From assembly GCA_013336365.1 (NCBI GenBank), contig JAAXTT010000109.1, forward strand, positions 1 through 5,179: a stretch of DNA of 5,179 nt, in the 5' to 3' direction. The stretch is from Peptococcaceae bacterium (GTDB lineage Bacteria; Bacillota; Desulfotomaculia; Desulfotomaculales; Desulfocucumaceae). The position numbers and the translations under genes are program-made. Under the pieces are notes generated by a model. The model saw nothing but the letters and a program-made list of their open reading frames with translations. It made no database searches and had not been told where the DNA came from. Position 1 is the first letter of the stretch. Every line of letters begins with the position of its first letter. Of this stretch, positions 1 to 4,461 are shown piece by piece.

Positions 1-9
1 AGCTAATAC

Positions 10-27
10 GTCTTACATAAACAAGAC
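10..27. repeat. Small inverted repeat next to the rplQ-distal hairpin
   Basis: gtctt (10-14) and aagac (23-27) form a 5-bp stem with an 8-nt loop. It lies 7 bp from the larger stem-loop at 35-68, making a tandem pair of hairpins after the last ribosomal protein gene. It is short enough to be chance. Confidence 0.3.
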
Positions 28-34
28 ACTGGTA

Positions 35-68
35 AAGCGGATGTAGCCAATCCCACTGCCATCCGCTT
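35..68 (-). other. Perfect 9-bp stem-loop 29 bp after rplQ
   Basis: aagcggatg (35-43) and catccgctt (60-68) are exact reverse complements with a 16-nt loop, and a G-U pair could extend the stem on the minus-strand transcript. The transcript after the stem reads TACCAGTGTCTTG, which lacks a U-tract, so a classic intrinsic terminator is not supported on either strand. It may be a weak or factor-assisted terminator, a 3'-end stabiliser or part of a repeat family; the sequence alone does not decide. Confidence 0.5.
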
Positions 69-96
69 CTGTACTGTTAATAATGATCCTGGTCTT

Positions 97-435
97 CTAC
101 ACCAATTCTAAAATAGCCATCGGTGCCGCATCTCCCTGACGATGACCCATCTTAACAATTCTAGTATAACCACCTGGTCGCTCAGAATACTTCGGCCCTA
201 ATGTTTCAAAAAGTTTTCTTACAACTTCTTCATCATAAATATAGGCCAAAGCCTGCCGACGTGCAGACAGATCTCCCTTTTTAGCCAAGGTAACCATCTT
301 CTCTGCAATGCTCTTGACTTCCTTAGCACGGGTTTCTGTTGTCTTAATGCGGTCTTCCTTAATCAGGGAGGTGACCAGGTTCCGCAGCATTGCTCTTCTA
401 TGACCAGTTGTTAGTCCTAATCTTTGGTAGCTCAC
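97..435 (-). CDS. rplQ: 50S ribosomal protein L17
   Basis: L17 lies on the solvent side of the 50S subunit near the exit tunnel rim. The 112 residues match the short Firmicute form of the family. Landmarks are LGLTTGHRRAMLRNLVTSLI (6-25), the block TRAKEVKSIAEKMVTLAKKG (35-54) and the C-terminal GGYTRIVKMGHRQGDAAPMA (88-107). Leucine at position 8 replaces the arginine common in LGR, a small variation. The start codon is GTG at 435, giving MSYQRLG with the usual family N-terminus; no ATG is nearby. It ends at a TAG and is the last gene seen. In many Firmicutes ECF-transporter ATPase genes follow rplQ, but the window ends too soon to tell. Confidence 0.97.
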   Translation of the reverse strand: MSYQRLGLTTGHRRAMLRNLVTSLIKEDRIKTTETRAKEVKSIAEKMVTLAKKGDLSARRQALAYIYDEEVVRKLFETLGPKYSERPGGYTRIVKMGHRQGDAAPMAILELV

Positions 436-441
436 CGTATA

Positions 442-451
442 TCACTCCCTT
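442..451 (-). promoter_or_regulatory. rplQ ribosome binding site overlapping the rpoA stop
   Basis: AAGGGAGTGA on the minus strand overlaps the rpoA TAA stop by two bases and lies 6 nt before the GTG at 435. It is a one-swap variant of AAGGAGGTGA and supports the GTG start. The layout suggests coupled translation of rpoA and rplQ. Confidence 0.7.
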
Positions 452-1397
452 AATCTTCTTCTCGTCTTAATGATAGTCCCAACTCATTGAGCTTGTTAAT
501 TACTTCTTCTAATGATTTCTTGCCTAAATTTCTGACCTTCATCATATCTTCGTCGTTACGCTGAACTAATTCCTCAACAGTATTTATCCCTGCTCTCTTT
601 AAGCAGTTATAAGAACGAACTGAAAGGTCCAGCTCCTCGATTGTCATTTCAAGTATTTTATCCTTTTGTTCCTCTTCCTTCTCCACCATAATCTCAACGT
701 CATTTGCTGATTCCGTCAAGCCGATAAAAAGCCTAAGGTGCTCTCCCATTATCTTGGCGGACAAGCTAACAGCCTCATCCGGACTAATGCTTCCATCAGT
801 CCAAACCTCCAGAGTCAGTTTGTTATAATCAGTTCTCTGACCAACCCTTGTATTGTCAATGGTGTAGTTTACCTTGCGAACCGGCGTAAAAACAGAATCT
901 ACTGGAATAACACCAATAATATGGTCGCCTCTTTTGTTTTTGTCTGCTGGAACATAACCCCTGCCCTTAGAAACTGTAAGCTCCATATAAAGGTTGGAAT
1001 TTCCAGACAAAGTTGCTATATGAAGATCAGGGTTTAAAATATCTATGTCCGAATCATGAATAATATCTCTTGCCCGGACTACCCCTTCTCCCTTAGCCTC
1101 AATGCGAAGAGTTTTTTCCTCATCGGTATGCATCTTAAAGCAAAGACGCTTCAGATTTAAAATTATATCCGTTACATCTTCTTTAACCCCTGGTATGGAA
1201 GAAAATTCATGTAAAACGCCATCAATTTTTATTGATACTACTGCGGCTCCGGGTAAAGAGGATAGCAATATCCTACGCAGGGAATTACCTAAGGTAATTC
1301 CATAGCCTCTTTCCAACGGCTCCACAACATAGCGAGCATAATTGTTCTCCTCATTCATCTCAGTACAATCAATTTTAGGCTTTTCTATCTCCAACAT
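450..1397 (-). CDS. rpoA: DNA-directed RNA polymerase subunit alpha
   Basis: The alpha subunit dimerises to start RNA polymerase assembly, and its C-terminal domain contacts UP elements and activators. The 315 residues are full length for a Firmicute. The N-terminal domain (about 1-232) carries the dimer and beta-contact block GYGITLGNSLRRILLSSLPG (31-50) and the GYVPADKNK segment (147-155). A short charged linker (about 234-252, EKEEEQKDK) leads to the C-terminal domain (about 253-315). DNA-contact residues line up with E. coli at a constant offset of four: R261 (R265), N264 (N268), G292 (G296), K294 (K298) and S295 (S299), in VRSYNCLKRAG and NLGKKSLEEV. The ATG at 1397 gives the family N-terminus MLEIEKPKID and is preceded by GGGGAGGT. 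The gene is 50 bp after rpsD and 14 bp before rplQ; its TAA stop begins the rplQ binding site. Confidence 0.98.
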   Translation of the reverse strand: MLEIEKPKIDCTEMNEENNYARYVVEPLERGYGITLGNSLRRILLSSLPGAAVVSIKIDGVLHEFSSIPGVKEDVTDIILNLKRLCFKMHTDEEKTLRIEAKGEGVVRARDIIHDSDIDILNPDLHIATLSGNSNLYMELTVSKGRGYVPADKNKRGDHIIGVIPVDSVFTPVRKVNYTIDNTRVGQRTDYNKLTLEVWTDGSISPDEAVSLSAKIMGEHLRLFIGLTESANDVEIMVEKEEEQKDKILEMTIEELDLSVRSYNCLKRAGINTVEELVQRNDEDMMKVRNLGKKSLEEVINKLNELGLSLRREED

Positions 1398-1402
1398 ATA
1401 TA

Positions 1403-1434
1403 GGTGACCTCCCCTAAAGGGCGAAATAACTCGC
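1403..1434 (-). promoter_or_regulatory. rpoA start region with two tiny stems around the ribosome binding site
   Basis: In the 50-bp rpsD-rpoA gap the minus strand carries GCGA-6 nt-TCGC (1421-1434), next to CCCTTTAGGGG (1411-1421). The GGGG of the latter is the start of the rpoA Shine-Dalgarno site GGGGAGGT, 9 nt before the ATG at 1397. CCC could pair with GGG and partly mask the site. The stems are only 3-4 bp and would be weak. Confidence 0.3.
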
Positions 1435-1447
1435 TTAAAACTGTGAC

Positions 1448-2074
1448 TTATCTTGAGTATAATTCAACAATAAGTCGTTCCTGCACTGGTGAATCTATTT
1501 GATCCCTGGAAGGAAGCGCAATTACGCTGCCAATGGCAGGCTCTGCCTGATACTCAAGCCAATCCGGTAGAGATTTATCTGCGGCCCTTTCCATAAGCTC
1601 CTTCAATCGAGGAGAGTCTTTGCTCTTCTCTCTAACCTCAATAACATCTCCCACACTTACTAAAAAGGATGGAATATTTACCTTGTGACCATTTACTGTA
1701 AAGTGGCCATGTCTTACCAGCTGCCTTGCTTCTACTCTTGATGATCCAAGACCTAAACGATAAACCGTGTTGTCAAGGCGTCTCTCAAGCAAACGCAAAA
1801 GATTTTCCCCGGTTATACCTTGCTGGTTCTCTGCTTTTTTAAAATAGTTCCTGAATTGCTTTTCCAAAACCCCGTAAATGCGACGACTTTTTTGTTTTTC
1901 TCGCAACTGGGTTCCATATTCACTTACTTTTTTCCTAGATTGCCGATGCATGCCTGGTGGGTATCCCTTACGTTCTACCGCACACTTACCAGAATAGCAA
2001 CGGTCTCCCTTCAGGTAGAGTTTCATCCCTTCCCTGCGGCATATCCTGCACTGAGCTTCCGTGTATCTTGCCAT
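1448..2074 (-). CDS. rpsD: 30S ribosomal protein S4 (four-cysteine zinc form)
   Basis: S4 is a primary 16S rRNA-binding protein that nucleates assembly of the 30S body, helps set decoding accuracy, and in E. coli represses alpha-operon translation. The 208 residues comprise an N-terminal domain with a zinc knuckle (C9, C12, C26, C31), a helical region with the GVLEKQFRNYF block (68-78), and an S4 RNA-binding domain at about 98-160 including RLGLGSSRVEARQLVRHGHF (106-125). It ends PVQERLIVELYSR as usual. The start is the ATG at 2074; the AGGAGGTG site is about 12 nt away, rather long, but no better in-frame start exists. Its place between rpsK and rpoA is the widespread bacterial order and differs from Bacillus subtilis, where rpsD is a separate autoregulated unit. 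Confidence 0.97.
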   Translation of the reverse strand: MARYTEAQCRICRREGMKLYLKGDRCYSGKCAVERKGYPPGMHRQSRKKVSEYGTQLREKQKSRRIYGVLEKQFRNYFKKAENQQGITGENLLRLLERRLDNTVYRLGLGSSRVEARQLVRHGHFTVNGHKVNIPSFLVSVGDVIEVREKSKDSPRLKELMERAADKSLPDWLEYQAEPAIGSVIALPSRDQIDSPVQERLIVELYSR

Positions 2075-2092
2075 TTAAAAAAGATGCACCTC

Positions 2093-2482
2093 CTATACTC
2101 TCCGGCGTTTAGGCGGCCGGCACCCATTATGGGGAATTGGTGTTACGTCTTTAATCAAATTAACTTCCAGTCCAGCTGCCTGTAAAGAGCGAATTGCTGC
2201 CTCTCTGCCGGCACCAGGCCCCTTAACCATTACTTCTACTTCCTTAAGTCCATGTTCCATGGCTTCCTTGGCTGCCTTTTCAGCTGCCAGCTGTGCTGCA
2301 AAAGGAGTGCTCTTTCTAGAGCCTTTAAAACCAACTCCTCCGGCACTGGCCCAAGATAAAGCATTTCCCTTAACATCGGTAATCGTTACCATAGTATTGT
2401 TAAAGGTAGACTTGATATGAACCACACCACGGTCGATATTCTTTTTTTCACGTCTTTTCGTGCGTACAGCCCGACGTGCCAT
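2093..2482 (-). CDS. rpsK: 30S ribosomal protein S11
   Basis: S11 forms part of the 30S platform, near the mRNA exit and the 16S rRNA 690 loop. The 129 residues are normal length. Conserved blocks are HIKSTFNNTMVTITD (22-36), SWASAGGVGFKGSRKSTPFA (43-62), KGPGAGREAAIRSLQ (87-101) and the C-terminal TPIPHNGCRPPKRRRV, which contains the usual HNGCRPPK motif. The N-terminus is basic (MARRAVRTKRREKK), as in Firmicute S11. The ATG at 2482 has AGGAGG 7 nt upstream. The gene lies 15 bp after rpsM and 18 bp before rpsD; its TAG stop shares bases with the rpsD ribosome binding site (TAGGAGGTG). Confidence 0.98.
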   Translation of the reverse strand: MARRAVRTKRREKKNIDRGVVHIKSTFNNTMVTITDVKGNALSWASAGGVGFKGSRKSTPFAAQLAAEKAAKEAMEHGLKEVEVMVKGPGAGREAAIRSLQAAGLEVNLIKDVTPIPHNGCRPPKRRRV

Positions 2483-2497
2483 TTTCCAACCTCCTCA

Positions 2498-2869
2498 CTA
2501 CTTCTTGCGACGTACTCCGACAGTTTTCTTAGTACCCTTACGTGTACGAGCATTGGTTTTAGTTCTTTGTCCTCTCACCGGCAATCCACGACGATGCCTA
2601 AGGCCTCTGTAAGCACCTATTTCGATCAATCTCTTGATGTTCAGAGCAATTTCCCTACGCAAGTCACCTTCAACCTTGTGATTCTTCTCAATAGCCTCAC
2701 GCAGTTTATTGATTTCCTCTTCTGTAAGGTTGCGCATCCTAGTATCTGGATTGATTCCAGTTTCCTCAAGTATTTTGTTGGCAGTAGTTCTACCAACACC
2801 ATATATATAAGTTAGGGCTATTTCCACCCGCTTATCCCTGGGCAAGTCAGCTCCTGCAATACGTGCCAT
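2498..2869 (-). CDS. rpsM: 30S ribosomal protein S13
   Basis: S13 sits in the head of the 30S subunit, contacting 16S rRNA, the P-site tRNA and the 50S subunit across bridges. The 123 residues are standard. MARIAGADLPRDKRVEIALT opens the helix-two-turn-helix region, and the family signature GLRHRRGLPVRGQRTKTNAR (89-108) is intact, followed by a basic tail ending GVRRKK. The frame extends upstream to an ATG at 2911, but the added residues are not family sequence; the ATG at 2869 gives the canonical N-terminus and has AGGAGGTG 11 nt before it. The gene follows rpmJ by 92 bp and starts what is the alpha operon in E. coli. It ends with tandem in-frame stops TAG TGA, the second running into the rpsK binding site; the gap to rpsK is 15 bp. 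Confidence 0.97.
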   Translation of the reverse strand: MARIAGADLPRDKRVEIALTYIYGVGRTTANKILEETGINPDTRMRNLTEEEINKLREAIEKNHKVEGDLRREIALNIKRLIEIGAYRGLRHRRGLPVRGQRTKTNARTRKGTKKTVGVRRKK

Positions 2870-2909
2870 CCCTCTGTACACACCTCCTAATTTAAACCAA
2901 AATTTTATC

Positions 2910-2933
2910 AAGGGATTCTTTGACGAGTCCCTT
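2910..2933 (-). promoter_or_regulatory. Hairpin in the rpmJ-rpsM leader region
   Basis: The minus strand has AAGGGA, 12 nt, then TCCCTT. Inside, after one mismatch, TC pairs with GA, leaving a 6-nt loop (GTCAAA). No U-tract follows (GATAAAATTTTGG), so it is not a normal intrinsic terminator. It lies about 20 nt upstream of the rpsM ribosome binding site, in the longest gap of the run. In E. coli the S4-binding regulatory pseudoknot sits at the equivalent place; whether this element does the same is inference. Confidence 0.4.
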
Positions 2934-2955
2934 AAACCCTGCTAAATCAAATAAT

Positions 2956-3008
2956 TAATGGTTATCCCTGTCTTTGCTTATGCTTGGGATTTTCACAAAT
3001 AACCATTA
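2956..3008 (-). repeat. 10-bp inverted repeat spanning the rpmJ stop codon
   Basis: taatggttat (2956-2965) and ataaccatta (2999-3008) are exact reverse complements separated by 33 nt. The inner arm pairing in RNA would enclose the last codons of rpmJ and put its stop codon in a stem. A competing 5-bp pair, atccc (2964-2968) with gggat (2986-2990), lies inside. One arm is coding (I-M-V-I of L36), so chance is a real possibility. Confidence 0.4.
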
Positions 3009-3075
3009 TCTTGCCCTCACGACGAATAATCTTGCATTTTTCACATATGGGCTTAACTGATGGGCGTACCTTCAA
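2962..3075 (-). CDS. rpmJ: 50S ribosomal protein L36 (zinc-binding form)
   Basis: L36 is the smallest 50S protein and helps 23S rRNA folding in the late stages of assembly. The 37 residues begin MKVRPSVKPICEKCK and end NPKHKQRQG, a full match to the family pattern and length. C11, C14, C27 and H32 form the zinc ribbon, so this is the zinc-containing (C+) version rather than the Cys-less paralogue. The start codon is TTG at 3075; no ATG exists at the conserved N-terminus, and AAGGGGG lies 8 nt upstream. The gene sits 25 bp after infA, its usual place, and is followed by a 92-bp structured gap before rpsM. It is easily missed because of its size and non-ATG start. Confidence 0.96.
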   Translation of the reverse strand: MKVRPSVKPICEKCKIIRREGKIMVICENPKHKQRQG

Positions 3076-3081
3076 CTTTAA

Positions 3082-3100
3082 AACCCCCTTAAAAACAAGG
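3082..3100 (-). promoter_or_regulatory. rpmJ ribosome binding site within a CCTT/AAGG hairpin
   Basis: The minus strand reads CCTTGTTTTTAAGGGGGTT: a possible 4-bp stem CCTT/AAGG with a 6-nt loop, whose right arm is the start of the Shine-Dalgarno site AAGGGGG. The site lies 8 nt before the TTG start and supports that start. The element is immediately adjacent to the infA stop. Confidence 0.5.
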
Positions 3101-3319
3101 CTATTTATAACGATAAACTATTCTGCCCCGACTCAAGTCGTATGGAGATAACTCAACAGTAACTTTGTCCCCAGACAGAATACGAATGAAATTCATACGT
3201 ATTTTACCTGAAACATGAGCCAGTACCTTATGTCCATTCTGTAATTCTACTCTAAACATCGCATTAGGTAAAGGTTCAACTACGGTGCCCTCGACCTCGA
3301 TTACATCCTGCTTTGACAT
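3101..3319 (-). CDS. infA: Translation initiation factor IF-1
   Basis: IF-1 binds the 30S A site during initiation and works with IF-2 and IF-3. The protein is 72 residues, the standard length, and is an S1-type OB fold throughout. Family landmarks are EVEGTVVEPLPNAMFRVEL (8-26), NGHKVLAHVSGKIRMNFIRI (28-47) and VELSPYDLSRGRIVYRYK (55-72). S49 stands where many homologues have proline (RILPGD), a minor difference. The start is the ATG at 3319 giving MSKQDVIEVEG. The frame stays open upstream to an ATG at 3379 that would add 20 unrelated residues and overlap the KOW gene; that extension is rejected because it lacks a binding site and is not part of the family. AAGGGGG lies upstream at a long spacing of about 14 nt. 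The gap to the KOW stop is 52 bp and to rpmJ 25 bp. Confidence 0.97.
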   Translation of the reverse strand: MSKQDVIEVEGTVVEPLPNAMFRVELQNGHKVLAHVSGKIRMNFIRILSGDKVTVELSPYDLSRGRIVYRYK

Positions 3320-3331
3320 TAGTTTAAATCC

Positions 3332-3346
3332 AACCCCCTTACAAGG
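3332..3346 (-). promoter_or_regulatory. infA ribosome binding site within a CCTT/AAGG mini-palindrome
   Basis: The minus strand reads CCTTGTAAGGGGGTT. AAGGGGG is the Shine-Dalgarno site, placed about 14 nt before the infA ATG, which is long. CCTT directly upstream is complementary to AAGG, but the 2-nt gap makes a stable hairpin doubtful. The same CCTTGT...AAGGGGGTT arrangement occurs before rpmJ. Confidence 0.5.
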
Positions 3347-3371
3347 AATTTCAGCCATTCTTTCATTGTTA

Positions 3372-3677
3372 TTAAGCATTTCCCACTGACAGACCAGAAG
3401 ACTGATGTCTGCTCTTAAAATCTCTGATTATCTTCTGAACATCTGAATCAGTCACCCTAAGACCCTTATCAACTTTTTCCTTAATATTAACATCTAATTC
3501 CCAATGGGCTTTAAGGTGCTTGATATTTTTACACTTTGGCTTTGTAACTTTGCGAGTTATACCATCAACAACGAGAACATTACTATGATCAAGCCTGCGC
3601 AGTACCAAATAAGTATGTCCTTTATCCCGTCCTGCAACAGATATCACCAAACGCCCTGGTTCCCAGCACTCCTGCAA
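3372..3677 (-). CDS. KOW-domain RNA-binding protein (L14e/L27e-like, YbzG-type)
   Basis: This is a 101-residue basic protein. Residues about 5-31 (WEPGRLVISVAGRDKGH and onward) fit a KOW motif, the short beta-barrel found in L14e/L27e, L24 and NusG. A second conserved-looking stretch, VLVVDGITRKVTKPKCKNIKHL (from V34, in two parts VLVVDGITRKV and TKPKCKNIKHL), is typical of the small Firmicute protein encoded between map and infA, called ybzG in B. subtilis. The C-terminal third (about 64-101) is charged, poorly conserved by eye and probably helical then disordered. RNA or ribosome binding is inferred from the fold and operon position; the precise role is not established to my knowledge. The start is a TTG at 3677, supported by GGGAGGT 7 nt upstream and by the family beginning just before the KOW motif; no ATG is available. 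It ends with tandem TAA TAA. Confidence 0.87.
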   Translation of the reverse strand: MQECWEPGRLVISVAGRDKGHTYLVLRRLDHSNVLVVDGITRKVTKPKCKNIKHLKAHWELDVNIKEKVDKGLRVTDSDVQKIIRDFKSRHQSSGLSVGNA

Positions 3678-3684
3678 ACCAGAT

Positions 3685-3691
3685 ACCTCCC
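3685..3691 (-). promoter_or_regulatory. Ribosome binding site deciding a TTG start (KOW gene)
   Basis: GGGAGGT on the minus strand lies 7 nt before the TTG at 3677. It is a near-consensus Shine-Dalgarno site and is the main reason to accept the non-ATG start. Confidence 0.75.
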
Positions 3692-3699
3692 AACAATTT

Positions 3700-4446
3700 C
3701 TATAGCCGGGTAAGTATCTCCGGCTTACCGCTGGTTATGGCAATAGTATGTTCAAAATGAGCTGATTTCTTCATATCCTTGGTGACAACTGTCCAGTTGT
3801 CAGAGAGAGTCTGAACCTCATAAGTGCCCATATTCACCATTGGCTCAATAGCTAATGTCATACCAGCCTGTAATCTTGGTCCTCTGCCCGGTCTGCCAAA
3901 ATTTGGCACCTGAGGCGCCTCATGGATTTCTGAACCAATTCCATGACCCACATAATCCTTGACTACTGAAAAATTGTTTGCCTCAACATATTTCTGAACA
4001 GCATAAGATATATCCGATAATCGGCTACCCTCAACTGCCTGGGCAATTCCTCGGCTCAATGATTCTTCAGTAACCTTCAATAACCGCTGGGCTTCTGCAT
4101 CCACCTCTCCTACCGGAAAGGTAACGGCACTGTCGCCGAAGAAGCCATTTACCTCTGCTCCAACATCAACACTTATTATATCACCATTAGCCAGTGTTCT
4201 GTCACCAGGGATTCCATGTACAACCTCTTCATTAACAGATGCACAAATAGTAGACGGAAACCCATATAACCCCTTAAATGCTGGTTTGGATCCTTTTGAC
4301 AGTATAAAATCCTCTGCCAAAGTGTCTAATTCTAAAGTGCTGACTCCCGGCTTAATTGCCTTTGCCAGCTCTTCGAATACCCCGGCGACAACCCTGCCTG
4401 CGTCCCTCATATAGGACAGTTCTTTATCAGTTTTCAAGGTGATCAT
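3700..4446 (-). CDS. map: Methionine aminopeptidase, type I
   Basis: This cytosolic metallopeptidase removes the initiator methionine from nascent proteins when the second residue is small. The 248 residues are the normal length for a bacterial type Ia enzyme. The five metal ligands are all visible: D94 (SVDVGA), D105 (FFGDSAV), H168 (VGHGIG), E201 (AIEPM) and E232 (HFEHT). H77 in NEEVVHGIP is the conserved substrate-side histidine. I chose the ATG at 4446 (MITLKTDKEL), which matches the usual family N-terminus and lies 9 nt after AAGGGG. The frame also has a TTG at 4455, but that abuts the same AAGGGG with no spacer and is rejected. The gene follows the secY stop by 13 bp. No adk lies between them, although many Firmicutes carry secY-adk-map. 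The downstream gap to the KOW gene is 22 bp. Confidence 0.97.
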   Translation of the reverse strand: MITLKTDKELSYMRDAGRVVAGVFEELAKAIKPGVSTLELDTLAEDFILSKGSKPAFKGLYGFPSTICASVNEEVVHGIPGDRTLANGDIISVDVGAEVNGFFGDSAVTFPVGEVDAEAQRLLKVTEESLSRGIAQAVEGSRLSDISYAVQKYVEANNFSVVKDYVGHGIGSEIHEAPQVPNFGRPGRGPRLQAGMTLAIEPMVNMGTYEVQTLSDNWTVVTKDMKKSAHFEHTIAITSGKPEILTRL

Positions 4447-4455
4447 ATATTGCAA

Positions 4456-4461
4456 CCCCTT
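4456..4461 (-). promoter_or_regulatory. map ribosome binding site, overlapping the secY stop
   Basis: The minus strand reads TAAGGGG, where TAA is the secY stop and AAGGGG is the Shine-Dalgarno sequence. It is 9 nt from the ATG at 4446 and 0 nt from the competing TTG at 4455, so it decides the map start. The fusion of stop and binding site suggests coupled translation of secY and map. Confidence 0.75.

Noticed and set aside
3..62. 19-codon ORF after rplQ beginning ATG at 62 (MAVGLATSALPVSCLCKTY)
   Set aside because: It is short, lacks a good ribosome binding site, overlaps the hairpin and resembles nothing I recognise; chance is the simplest explanation.
35..68. Intrinsic terminator call for the rplQ-distal stem-loop
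   Set aside because: The stem is good but no U-tract follows it on either strand, so I list it only as a stem-loop.
738..1037. Plus-strand open frame opposite rpoA
   Set aside because: It lies wholly within rpoA on the other strand, has no family resemblance and no binding site; it is a shadow. The plus-strand frames at 1102-1305, 1820-2185, 2417-2815, 3504-3713 and 4439-4627 are rejected for the same reason: each is antisense to real genes or bridges two of them.
2870..2911. N-terminal extension of rpsM to an ATG at 2911
   Set aside because: S13 begins MARIAG; the added 14 residues are non-homologous and would cross the rpsM ribosome binding site.
2890..2960. Internal promoter before rpsM
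   Set aside because: TTGATA-like and AT-rich stretches occur but no -35/-10 pair with acceptable spacing stood out.
3320..3379. N-terminal extension of infA to an ATG at 3379 (or 3358)
   Set aside because: The extra residues are outside the IF-1 family, the extension would overlap the KOW gene, and neither ATG has a convincing ribosome binding site.
4447..4455. TTG at 4455 as the map start
   Set aside because: It directly abuts AAGGGG with no spacer, whereas the ATG at 4446 has 9 nt spacing and the family N-terminus.
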